Below, piece after piece: positions 45,862-54,197 of a stretch of 64,000 nucleotides of DNA. Source of the stretch: Sphingobacteriales bacterium (GTDB lineage: Bacteria; Bacteroidota; Bacteroidia; Sphingobacteriales; Sphingobacteriaceae); the NCBI GenBank assembly GCA_025353765.1, contig JANXOD010000016.1, forward strand, positions 343,398-407,397, read 5' to 3'. The number at the start of each line of letters is the position of its first letter. Position 1 is the first letter of the stretch. The notes below the pieces were generated by a model, which was not told the origin of the DNA, ran no database searches, and saw nothing but the letters and a program-made list of their open reading frames with translations. The position numbers and the translations under genes are program-made.

Positions 45862-46524
45862 TTATGATTTCAATTCTGCTAAAACGGTAATACCCCCTTT
45901 TACAGTATCACCAAGATTAACTTTAATTTCTGTTCCTAAAGGTAGGAAAACATCTACCCTTGAACCAAATTTTATAAAGCCGAATTGCTCTCCCTGTTCT
46001 ACCCGCTGTCCTTCTTTAGCGTAACACACTATACGGCGTGCTAATGCTCCTGCAATTTGACGGAATAACACAGAAACTCCTTTATTGTTTTCTATAACAA
46101 CGGTTGTACGTTCATTTTCTGTGGATGATTTTGGATGCCAGGCTACTAAAAATTTGCCTGCATGATATTTAGAATATTTTACAATGCCTGAGATCGGGTT
46201 ACGGTTTACATGCACATTAATAGGCGACATAAACACAGACAATTGAATACGGCGATCTTTTAAATATTCGGGTTCATCGGTTTCTTCAATTACCACTACT
46301 TTCCCATCGGCAGGACAAATAATATGGGTTTCATTTTTTGAAACCTTAATATTCGGACTGCGAAAAAATTGTAAAATAATTATAAAAAGGGCAAAGGAAA
46401 AAATATAAATCAGCCAGCGAAACCAAACTACATCCGGAAGGAAAAAATGTACTAATGCATTGATGATGAAAATGAAAAGAATGCAAAGTGCGAGAGAGGT
46501 ATATCCTTCTTTATGAATGGTCAT
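45862..46524 (-). CDS. psd: phosphatidylserine decarboxylase family protein (short, archaeal type)
   Basis: Pyruvoyl enzyme that makes phosphatidylethanolamine from phosphatidylserine. It has two N-terminal membrane helices and the segments SVFMSPINVHVNRNPISG, KYSKYHAGKFLVAW, NERTTVVIE and RIVCYAKEGQRVEQGEQFG. The cleavage site is IKFGSRVDVFLP: the Gly-Ser that generates the pyruvoyl group, with the FGS form of this branch rather than LGST. At 220 residues it is the short type common in Bacteroidota. A TATTTTTG promoter box lies upstream. Confidence 0.93.
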   Translation of the reverse strand: MTIHKEGYTSLALCILFIFIINALVHFFLPDVVWFRWLIYIFSFALFIIILQFFRSPNIKVSKNETHIICPADGKVVVIEETDEPEYLKDRRIQLSVFMSPINVHVNRNPISGIVKYSKYHAGKFLVAWHPKSSTENERTTVVIENNKGVSVLFRQIAGALARRIVCYAKEGQRVEQGEQFGFIKFGSRVDVFLPLGTEIKVNLGDTVKGGITVLAELKS

Positions 46525-46562
46525 TTGGTTAAGCTATTTAAATTATCACATTTATGTGGCTG

Positions 46563-46570
46563 CAAAAATA
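46563..46570 (-). promoter_or_regulatory. -7 promoter box for psd
   Basis: Minus strand TATTTTTG, an exact TAnnTTTG match with a leader of about 34 bases. It lies in a 45-base block (46556-46603) that is repeated with few changes at 47083-47130 in front of the next gene. Confidence 0.55.
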
Positions 46571-46614
46571 ACAGATTTTGCTTTATTAAGGGATATTTTT
46601 ATTCGACACTAAAA

Positions 46615-47067
46615 TTATACTCCAAATTGGCTTAAATGATGATCAAGATGTTTGTAAAACATATTATTCCATTCTGTTTTAGTTAATGCACCAAATGAAT
46701 GGGATACCTTGTTGTGAAAATGATCTTCACCTAACTCCTGTGTTTTTTGGATATGGTTTATCAAACGGGTTTTTTCTACATCAAAATCTCTACTATCTTT
46801 TATAATAAAAGCAGGAGCTGTTTGACTATTCTTTTTGAAGGGCTTTTCACTTATAACTATGTTTTTAACAAATAATTTAAGGATAGTCCTTATAAAAGCG
46901 TTGGGTTTAGGATGCTTATCTTCATATACCAATTCGTAGGTAACATTGCAATGTGCCAACATTTGTGCTGCATTCATTTTACCCCAAAGAGGGTGTGAGT
47001 CGGAACTTAATTTGTTAATACGATTTACAATTTCTGCTGTAGTGTTTGAGTTGAATATACTTTTCAT
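46615..47067 (-). CDS. DUF1569 (DinB-like) protein
   Basis: A 150-residue four-helix protein of the DinB-like DUF1569 group. Characteristic stretches are SDSHPLWGKMNAAQMLAHCN, with a histidine that serves as metal ligand in this fold, RLINHIQKTQELGED, HSFGALTKTEWNNMFYKHLD and the terminal HHLSQFGV. The spaced histidines (HCN and DHH) fit the three-His metal site of the DinB fold. The enzyme activity is unknown. It has its own promoter box 24 bases upstream of the start. Confidence 0.85.
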   Translation of the reverse strand: MKSIFNSNTTAEIVNRINKLSSDSHPLWGKMNAAQMLAHCNVTYELVYEDKHPKPNAFIRTILKLFVKNIVISEKPFKKNSQTAPAFIIKDSRDFDVEKTRLINHIQKTQELGEDHFHNKVSHSFGALTKTEWNNMFYKHLDHHLSQFGV

Positions 47068-47082
47068 TTATTTAGTGTTTAG

Positions 47083-47130
47083 GGTGGCTGCAAAAATAGC
47101 AGATTTTGCTGTATGTGAGGGTATTTTATT
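47083..47130 (-). promoter_or_regulatory. promoter block of the DUF1569 gene, near-copy of the psd promoter block
   Basis: Contains TATTTTTG on the minus strand (47091-47098). The plus-strand piece GTGGCTGCAAAAATAGCAGA, and the TTTTGCT that follows, match the block at 46556-46603 almost base for base, ending in a GGGTATTTT-like tail. The remaining bases up to 47311 hold nothing recognisable. Confidence 0.5.
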
Positions 47131-47311
47131 GGGGATGTTTTAAGGGTTATAACTTGTCAAGATTCATCTCATGTATGCGGCTGCCGAGCTTTTTAGGGAG
47201 GCACAAGAAAGGGCGCCATCAACTGGAATTATGTCAGCGCCATCGTTAACATTACCAGTGCCATTTATGAAAATTAGTTTCATGCAAAAAAAATTACAAT
47301 TTTTTATTGTT

Positions 47312-49888
47312 TTAATAAACAACTATAAGACCTGCACCAAAGCCCATATCACTATCATAATGGGTTGATAATGAAAAATATTTTGAAACTATATACCTGA
47401 ATCCTGCCATATACTCCCTGTCGGTATTTATCATCATGCTAAAACGCAAACGACTGGTTAGGGGCACATCCTCTCTGCCTAATTGAAACCGGAACTTTCC
47501 ATTTCCATCCACTCTGGCATCGGCAATAAATAACATAGGTAAAGTATATGCAATACCCGCTACTATTGTATGCCGGTTGTTTTTATTGCTGGTCTGCCCG
47601 AACCAATTTTTTGCTTCACTGCCGAAAATATTTTTGGGTCCGCCTTCTACTTTATAATGGTAGTCAAAACCAACATAAGGATACCACCATTGCATACGCC
47701 CTAAATAACGACCAATCATAGTTTCGCTTTCATAACCATGCATATCATGGTAGCCTAAATGCCAAAGAGTGCTTAGTTTCCAACGGGTATTTGCCAACAT
47801 GGCCATGCCATCGCTGCCATTGCTTTCTATACCAATTTTTGCCATCGTATGAAACATCCTGTCATCAGCAAATAATTTGCGTTGTGCCAATCTCGGGTTT
47901 GGTATTTCAGGATTTGGCGGTGAGTTTTCATAACTGAAAACCCTGCCCATACCGCTCATCATGTGGTATAGAATATGACAATGAAAAAACCAATCTCCAC
48001 TTTGTGTAGCAGCAAATTCTATGGTATCTCTTTCCATTGGCATCAGATCTAATACATTTTTTAGTGGTGCATAGTCACCTTGCCCATTTAATACTCTGAA
48101 GTCGTGCCCGTGCAGGTGCATGGGATGCCGCATCATACTGTTATTATATAAAACAATTCTTACATTTTCGCCTTTTTTAATTAAAATTTTATCTGCTTCT
48201 GAAACTGTTTTATTATCTAAAGTCCATACATAACGGTTCATGTTTCCTGTTAAATCAAATTTCAATTCTCTTAATGTACCTGAGGGCAAAGTTGTTTTTT
48301 CAGGTGAGCGCAACATGCCATAATTAAGTGTTACAATATCAGCATCACTCCCCGCCCTATCCAAAGAAGAGGCAGCCATATTCATGTTCTGTATAGTGTC
48401 TTTTGGATTTTCAAAGCCTGTTATTTCCGGATACATGACCGTGTTCATATCCATTTGCTGGTTCTGCATTTTCATTCCTTCCATTTCAAGCATGTTGCCT
48501 TTCATGTCCATCATGTTATTCATCATTTCCATACCTGCGAAATATTTTAGCTTTGACAATTTTGCAGCAGGCACTTTTTCACCCTTACCCAACCAAAGCG
48601 AAGCTGATTTGGTGCGGTCTTCGGGCGTTACCAAAAATTCGTAACTCTTATTATCAGGAATGGTTACTATAACATCATAGGTCTCGGAAACGGCTATAAT
48701 CAATCTGTCCACTTCCACAGGCTCTAAATCATTTCCATCTGTAGCTACTACGGTGATTTTGCCGCCTGAATAAGTGAGCCAAAAATAAGAGGATGCACCT
48801 GCATTAGCTATGCGCAACCTTACCTTGTCACCTGCTTTGAAAGACGGGGCTATTGCCTGGTTTTGTCCGTTGATTAAAAATTGATCATAATATACATCGC
48901 TTACATCCATTGCATTCATCCGCTTCCATTCATTGGTTAGTTTAGTTTTTAAATGACCTGTACTTATAGCTTCTGCATAGCTTTGGGTTGTTCCTTTTTT
49001 TATAGCAAACCAATCGGTAGCATTATGCAGACTGCGGTGTATTTCTTCGGCTTTCATATCAGCCCATTCACTTAGTACAACCGGTATGGTAGGTATATCA
49101 CATTCCTTTCTTTTGTTCATGATAAACAGTCCATACATACCAATCTGTTCCTGCAAACCCGTATGGCTATGATACCAATGTGTGCCATGCTGGATGATGG
49201 GGAATTTATACAAATACGTTGTATGTGGCTTTATAGGCATCTGCGTAAGATTAGGCACACCATCGTATTGATTTGGCAACATTAAGCCATGCCAATGCAG
49301 AGATGTTTCTTCATTTAAGTTATTGTGTATATAAATTTCTGCTGTGTCCCCTTCAGTAAATGTAAGTGTGGGCATGGGTATTTGCCCGTTAACTGCAATG
49401 GCTCTTTTGCCTTTTTTACCAAATGTTACTGTTGTATCTGCGATGTATAAATCGTAACGAACTGTTCTTGGCGGTGTGTTATTCGAGATAGTTTTTATTA
49501 CGCCTAAATTGGCTTTTGGCATTGGCATATTACTTATACTATCCATCTGCATATTTTCCATGTCCATTGCCTTGCCTTTGACAGTATCTTTTTTCATGTT
49601 TATATTGCCCATGTTTATACTTTTTTTCTTAGCCGTGTCTTTAGGCATTTGCATGTTATCATGCTTTTGTATGGGTTGTTGCTTTACCTGCTTTGGCGTT
49701 TCCTTTATCAGCTTCATACCACACTTAGGGCAGTTGCCGGGCTTGGAAGCATGTATCTCCGGGTGCATAGGGCAAGTGTAAGTTACAGGCTGCAGCTGTT
49801 GTTTTGTAATGTCCATGCCTTTCATTTGCTGGGCCTGTGCAAAGGAATAGATGGCAAGGAGGAATATTATTATGGTTATCTTTTTCAT
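47312..49888 (-). CDS. multicopper oxidase fused to an N-terminal heavy-metal-binding domain and a C-terminal CopB-like barrel
   Basis: The 858-residue protein has a signal peptide (about 1-19) and a heavy-metal-binding domain (YTCPMHPEIHASKPGNCPKC, GMKL). Methionine-rich linkers (for example MGNINMKK, MENMQMDS) follow, then a CopA-like multicopper oxidase with all copper motifs: SLHWHGLML, GTHWYHSHTG, RHPMHLHGHDF, and FHCHILYHMMSGMGR. A second Met-rich insert (about 455-495) lies within it. From about residue 700 the sequence becomes beta-strand-rich with LGYHDMHGYE, YVGFDYHYKVEGG, RFQLGREDVPLTSRL and a terminal strand, which fits a CopB-type outer-membrane barrel. It should oxidise Cu(I) and bind copper at the cell surface. 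Confidence 0.85.
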   Translation of the reverse strand: MKKITIIIFLLAIYSFAQAQQMKGMDITKQQLQPVTYTCPMHPEIHASKPGNCPKCGMKLIKETPKQVKQQPIQKHDNMQMPKDTAKKKSINMGNINMKKDTVKGKAMDMENMQMDSISNMPMPKANLGVIKTISNNTPPRTVRYDLYIADTTVTFGKKGKRAIAVNGQIPMPTLTFTEGDTAEIYIHNNLNEETSLHWHGLMLPNQYDGVPNLTQMPIKPHTTYLYKFPIIQHGTHWYHSHTGLQEQIGMYGLFIMNKRKECDIPTIPVVLSEWADMKAEEIHRSLHNATDWFAIKKGTTQSYAEAISTGHLKTKLTNEWKRMNAMDVSDVYYDQFLINGQNQAIAPSFKAGDKVRLRIANAGASSYFWLTYSGGKITVVATDGNDLEPVEVDRLIIAVSETYDVIVTIPDNKSYEFLVTPEDRTKSASLWLGKGEKVPAAKLSKLKYFAGMEMMNNMMDMKGNMLEMEGMKMQNQQMDMNTVMYPEITGFENPKDTIQNMNMAASSLDRAGSDADIVTLNYGMLRSPEKTTLPSGTLRELKFDLTGNMNRYVWTLDNKTVSEADKILIKKGENVRIVLYNNSMMRHPMHLHGHDFRVLNGQGDYAPLKNVLDLMPMERDTIEFAATQSGDWFFHCHILYHMMSGMGRVFSYENSPPNPEIPNPRLAQRKLFADDRMFHTMAKIGIESNGSDGMAMLANTRWKLSTLWHLGYHDMHGYESETMIGRYLGRMQWWYPYVGFDYHYKVEGGPKNIFGSEAKNWFGQTSNKNNRHTIVAGIAYTLPMLFIADARVDGNGKFRFQLGREDVPLTSRLRFSMMINTDREYMAGFRYIVSKYFSLSTHYDSDMGFGAGLIVVY

Positions 49889-49964
49889 TTTTACTTGATT
49901 TTATGTTGAATACAATAGTCGCGGACATAAGAATGCCCATCATGCTGAAAAACATAAAATCAAA

Positions 49965-50357
49965 TCATATCTGAAAACTCTGAATAGATATGCGGACGTC
50001 TGGAATAGGTGGGTGATGCCCACGGACAAAGTATTTGGTAGATGTATTTCCCTGTGAAGGGTAAGAAATATTAATGTTATAATAAACAGCGATAAAAGAT
50101 ATAAAAAATGCAGGGCTTAATAGTTTAGTAGTTGGTGTAATCTCTTTATCTGCCTGTGAAATTTTCAGCACCTTATTATTACAGCAATCGTCTTGGGTAT
50201 CTTTATGTGAATGTTTGTGTTCGGCTCCTTCGTGGTGATGCCGTGTGTTAAAGCGCATATCTACACCTATTGCACATGCAAAACCTACTACCATATTAAA
50301 ACTAAATACGCATAGCAGTAACAGTATTTTGAATTGTATGGAAAGTGCTTTATACAT
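49965..50357 (-). CDS. exported His/Cys-rich metal-binding-like protein (HYC_CC_PP-like)
   Basis: An N-terminal signal or anchor helix (about 10-30) is followed by a histidine cluster RHHHEGAEHKHSHKD, a CC pair (DDCCNNK), a stretch LKISQADKEITPTTKL, and the C-terminal RGHHPPIPDVRISIQSFQI. The CC...PP...IQSF order matches the short Bacteroidota family that NCBI labels by its HYC/CC/PP residues. It probably binds copper or another soft metal in the periplasm. It lies directly upstream of the copper oxidase on the same strand, with 76 bases between. Confidence 0.75.
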   Translation of the reverse strand: MYKALSIQFKILLLLCVFSFNMVVGFACAIGVDMRFNTRHHHEGAEHKHSHKDTQDDCCNNKVLKISQADKEITPTTKLLSPAFFISFIAVYYNINISYPSQGNTSTKYFVRGHHPPIPDVRISIQSFQI

Positions 50358-50461
50358 TACTTGCTATTGTAAATTTAGCATTATTTAAAACATTGCTGCC
50401 TAATTATCATATATCATTATTGGGAATTATTCCTTCTTATCAATATAAATTAAAAAGGCTA

Positions 50462-52981
50462 TTAAGCACTTCTATACTTTTTAAAAAACCAAACCTTTAA
50501 TAAATCTGCCGTAATGATATAAATAGCCACTATTATAAGCATGGCTCCTAAACTAAGGAATGGTAAAGGAGACAGACCAATTGTACTGGCAAAAGGGGCA
50601 AAAGGCAAAGATATTGTTAAGATCAGACCAACAATACTTAGTAAAAAAAGGTACTTGCCGGGTTTACTTTTGAAAAAGTTTTTATGTGTACGGATGATAA
50701 ATAAAATGAACAATTCTGTTAATATAGATTCTACAAACCAACCGGTTTGAAAGGCAGATTCTTTTACTTTTAAGATATATAAAAGTGTGAGAAAGGTAAT
50801 CACATCAAACAAGGAACTATGTATCCCAAAAACAACCATATAGTTTCTGATAAATTTTAAATCCCATTTACCCGGTTTGTCTAATTGCTCCTGGTCTACA
50901 TTATCTGATGCCACTGTTAAATATGGAAAATCAGTAATGAAATTCATTAATAAAATTTGTTTGGGCAACATGGGTAAAAACGGCAATAATAAAGATGCAA
51001 TAGCTACACTAAACATATTACCAAATGTAGAACCGGTGTTAATGAAAATATATTTTAATGTGTTGGCAAAGGTTTTTCTGCCTTCTATTATTCCATCTAC
51101 CAATACCATCAGGTTTTTTTCCATCAATACAAAGTCTGCTGCTTCCCGGGCAACGTCTACCGCATTCTCAACAGATATTCCCACATCTGCTGCGGTAATT
51201 GCAGAAACATCATTAATTCCATCGCCCATATAAGCTACAGTATACGTTTTTCTTAATGCCTGTATAATGCGCTCTTTTTGCTGTGGTTCTACTTCGGCAA
51301 AAATGTGTGTCTTCTTTACCAATTGCTTCAGGGCTTCGGGACTTGTATTGAAAAGTTCCTGACCTGCCATGATAACCGGGTTTTTTATGCCAATACTTAA
51401 TGCAATAGATTTGGCTACATTCTTATTATCGCCTGTAATAATTTTTAAGTTTACCCGGAGTTTATTTAGTTCGGCTATGGTTTCGATAATTCCGGCCTTA
51501 ACAGGATCCTGAAGTAAGATAAATCCGGCAAAAATCATTTCTGTTTCATCTTCTTTTGCTATTGTATTTGCAGTGATATTTTTATAGCAAATGCCAATTG
51601 CTCTTAATCCGTTTTCTCCAAATTGTATAAACTTATGCTCCAGTTCGGTTGAGTGGGATGCAATATCTTCAATTTTGTCATCGGCTATTCTGATTTTAGA
51701 ACAGATGCTTACAATTTGAGTAAATGCGCCCTTGCTAATCAATAGCTTTTCGGTATTATTATCTATTGCAACGCTTAATCGTTTACGAATAAAATCATAT
51801 GGGACTTCACCGATTTTTTTAGGCTTTACTTTTACTTCAACATTTAATTTTTGTAATGCATCATCAATTGGGTTAGCATAACCTGTTTCAAATGTGGCAT
51901 TCCAATAAGCAAGCTCTTTGATGAATTCATCTTCTTCTCCCAAACCATTCATCAGGCCCGATACTTTAATTGCTCCTTCTGTAATAGTCCCGGTTTTATC
52001 GGTACATAATAAATTTACTTCGCCCAGGTTTTGAATAGATGCCAGTTTTTTAACGATTACCTTTTTCTCCAGCATTCGTTTAGCTCCGGCACTCATAGCA
52101 ATGGTTGTTATTGCAGGAAGTAATTCGGGAGCCATTCCAACTGCCAAAGCCAGGGCAAACAGGGCAGATTCAATAGGGCTTTTGTGGTTTAATAAATTAA
52201 CTATTAAAATGAATACAGACAGAACTAAGGTTATTTTCATTAGAAAAAAGCCAAAGTCTTTAATGCCTTTTTCAAAAGTGGTTTCTACAGTTGCTGAAGC
52301 ACTTTGAGCAATACTGCCAAAAATGGTATTGCTGCCTGTACCTATAACTATGGCTTTTGCAGTTCCGCTGACTATATTAGCACCTTCCCAAAGGCAGTTG
52401 GTTCTTTTGGCTAAGTCGGTATGTTCATCTAATGTGCCAACAGCTTTTCTTACGGGATAAGATTCTCCGGTTAAACTAGCTTCATTGACATGTAATTCAT
52501 TGGCTTCAATAAGCAGGCAATCTGCCGGAATCATATCGCCGGCTTTGAATAAAAGTATATCACCTGGTACGATATCAGTTGATTTGATTTCCTGTGGTTT
52601 CCCATCTCTTAAAACAGTGCTTTTTAAAGAAATCATGGATTGCAATTTCTCTACAACCCTGCCTGCATTTCTTTCCTGAAAAAAACTAAGTAAACCGGTA
52701 GATAAAACGATGAAGAGTATGATAAACACATCGGACGTATCGCCCAGAAAAGCCGATAAAATAACTGCTCCAATAAGGAGCAACATTAATGGACTTTTAA
52801 ATTGCCCTACAAAAAGTAATGCATCTTTTTTGAAAGCGGATTTGCTCTTTCTAAGCTGCCCGGATTGAAGTAGAATAGTATTTGCAGCTTTTCGGGATAG
52901 GCCTTTATCCGAACTGTTTAATTTTTGAAACCAGTAATTAGAATCAAATTGCCAAAAATTGTTTGTGGGTAAACTTTGCAT
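50462..52981 (-). CDS. mgtA: magnesium-translocating P-type ATPase (MgtA/MgtB type)
   Basis: Imports Mg2+ across the inner membrane at the cost of ATP. The P-type motifs are complete: TGES (LTGESYPVRK), the intramembrane PELLPAIT segment after ALALAVGMAPELLP, CTDKTGTIT with the phosphorylated aspartate, the nucleotide-site piece DFIRKRLSV, and the hinge GDGINDVSAI. VGMAPELLP is characteristic of the IIIB Mg2+ group. Ten helices and 840 residues are normal. A TTG lies one codon upstream of the ATG at 52981; the ATG is used here. It forms a metal-handling block with the two genes downstream. Confidence 0.93.
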   Translation of the reverse strand: MQSLPTNNFWQFDSNYWFQKLNSSDKGLSRKAANTILLQSGQLRKSKSAFKKDALLFVGQFKSPLMLLLIGAVILSAFLGDTSDVFIILFIVLSTGLLSFFQERNAGRVVEKLQSMISLKSTVLRDGKPQEIKSTDIVPGDILLFKAGDMIPADCLLIEANELHVNEASLTGESYPVRKAVGTLDEHTDLAKRTNCLWEGANIVSGTAKAIVIGTGSNTIFGSIAQSASATVETTFEKGIKDFGFFLMKITLVLSVFILIVNLLNHKSPIESALFALALAVGMAPELLPAITTIAMSAGAKRMLEKKVIVKKLASIQNLGEVNLLCTDKTGTITEGAIKVSGLMNGLGEEDEFIKELAYWNATFETGYANPIDDALQKLNVEVKVKPKKIGEVPYDFIRKRLSVAIDNNTEKLLISKGAFTQIVSICSKIRIADDKIEDIASHSTELEHKFIQFGENGLRAIGICYKNITANTIAKEDETEMIFAGFILLQDPVKAGIIETIAELNKLRVNLKIITGDNKNVAKSIALSIGIKNPVIMAGQELFNTSPEALKQLVKKTHIFAEVEPQQKERIIQALRKTYTVAYMGDGINDVSAITAADVGISVENAVDVAREAADFVLMEKNLMVLVDGIIEGRKTFANTLKYIFINTGSTFGNMFSVAIASLLLPFLPMLPKQILLMNFITDFPYLTVASDNVDQEQLDKPGKWDLKFIRNYMVVFGIHSSLFDVITFLTLLYILKVKESAFQTGWFVESILTELFILFIIRTHKNFFKSKPGKYLFLLSIVGLILTISLPFAPFASTIGLSPLPFLSLGAMLIIVAIYIITADLLKVWFFKKYRSA

Positions 52982-53121
52982 CAAATGGTTATGAATTGAT
53001 TTTGTGAATCACCCTCTCTTCCAATCAACTTTAATACTGTTTTGCAATCTTTTAATTATTACTATTTGAACCAGGGTTGTATTATAAATAATATACTGAG
53101 ACATGATCTTTAGTATAAGAA

Positions 53122-53529
53122 TTAAGAGAATATATGAAGACTTGTTCCTGTTAATACTGCATTATACTTTTTTAAATTTTGGGTTGCAGGACCTTGGGTA
53201 ACCACCCCGGTACTGTTGTATTCTGCTCCGTGATTTGGGCAATGAAATTTATTGCTATTGGCTACATAGTTTACAGTAGTTCCTTCGTGGGTACATGCAG
53301 CAGAAACAGCAATGAAAGTACTTGAATTCACCCGGGCGACAACTACACCATTGCTTACTAAAAATCCACCGTCACTTGTCAGGGAGCCCGAACTTACATC
53401 AAGCGTAAAATCTACATTTTGGGGTGTCGAACTCGTTTTTTTACAAGATGCTAACCCACCAATACAGGCCGGTATTAAAATTGCTGCAGCACCAACTCCT
53501 ACTTGCGATAAAAAATCTTTTCTATCCAT
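53122..53529 (-). CDS. Rieske [2Fe-2S] lipoprotein
   Basis: A 135-residue protein with an Arg-containing leader and a lipobox (GLASCKK), then one Rieske domain. The cluster ligands are CTHEG and CPNHGAEYN, two Cys-x-His pairs, and the glycine-rich GVVTQGPATQNL follows as the proline loop region. It resembles the small Rieske proteins that transfer single electrons in the periplasm rather than the bc1 subunit. No partner oxidoreductase lies nearby; it is the last gene before hpt on this strand. Confidence 0.9.
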   Translation of the reverse strand: MDRKDFLSQVGVGAAAILIPACIGGLASCKKTSSTPQNVDFTLDVSSGSLTSDGGFLVSNGVVVARVNSSTFIAVSAACTHEGTTVNYVANSNKFHCPNHGAEYNSTGVVTQGPATQNLKKYNAVLTGTSLHIFS

Positions 53530-53640
53530 GTTAATTTTTTATTTATTGTTAAGGATAACGTTCTAAAAAATACACTATTGTTTAAACATGGAATTTAATT
53601 CTAAATATCCTAAAAATATTTAGCTCTGAATATCAGATTA

Positions 53641-54174
53641 TTAAACAGCCCTATAAATATCTTGCAGATTACGCCCTAAGCCATTATAATCTAATCCGTA
53701 GCCCACTACAAATTCATCCGGGATTTCAAAACCTACGTATGCTATTTCTTCGAAATTTTCTTTTAAAGATTTTGGCTTAAGCAACAGCGTACACACTTTA
53801 ACCGAGGTCGGATTGTGCTTTTTAATCATGTCTAATAAATAGCGAAGAGTAATACCGGTGTCTACAATATCTTCTACTATAATTACATCGCGGCCTTTCA
53901 AATTCATGCTCAGATCAAATTCCTTTTTAACCTTCTCTGTACTTTTATCTCCATCATAGGACGATACTTTTACAAAGGTTATTTCAGCTGATATAGTTAC
54001 TTCTTTAACCAGATCGGCCAGGAACATGAAACTCCCGTTTAGTACGCCCACAAAAACCGGAACTTTGTTTTCATAATCTACAGTTAACTGAATTCCAATG
54101 AGGCGAATTCTTTTTTTGATCTGTTCATATTCAAGCATTAAGCCAAAATCTTTCTCGTCTATTTGGATCTTCAT
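53641..54174 (-). CDS. hpt: hypoxanthine phosphoribosyltransferase
   Basis: Salvages hypoxanthine (and guanine) with PRPP. The PRPP motif is RDVIIVEDIVDTGITLRYLL. FVGVLNGSFMFLADL (the first loop with Gly-Ser), VSSYDGDKS (the flexible loop) and the C-terminal DEFVVGYGLDYNGLGRNLQDIY complete it. Length (177) is normal for bacterial Hpt. It follows the transglycosylase gene by 23 bases on the same strand. Confidence 0.95.
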   Translation of the reverse strand: MKIQIDEKDFGLMLEYEQIKKRIRLIGIQLTVDYENKVPVFVGVLNGSFMFLADLVKEVTISAEITFVKVSSYDGDKSTEKVKKEFDLSMNLKGRDVIIVEDIVDTGITLRYLLDMIKKHNPTSVKVCTLLLKPKSLKENFEEIAYVGFEIPDEFVVGYGLDYNGLGRNLQDIYRAV

Positions 54175-54197
54175 GGTGCTAATTTATAAAATAAGGT

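Noticed and set aside
47131..47311. Short plus-strand frame upstream of the copper oxidase 3' end (47171-47368)
   Set aside because: It overlaps the oxidase C-terminus on the other strand, has no family resemblance and no promoter box.
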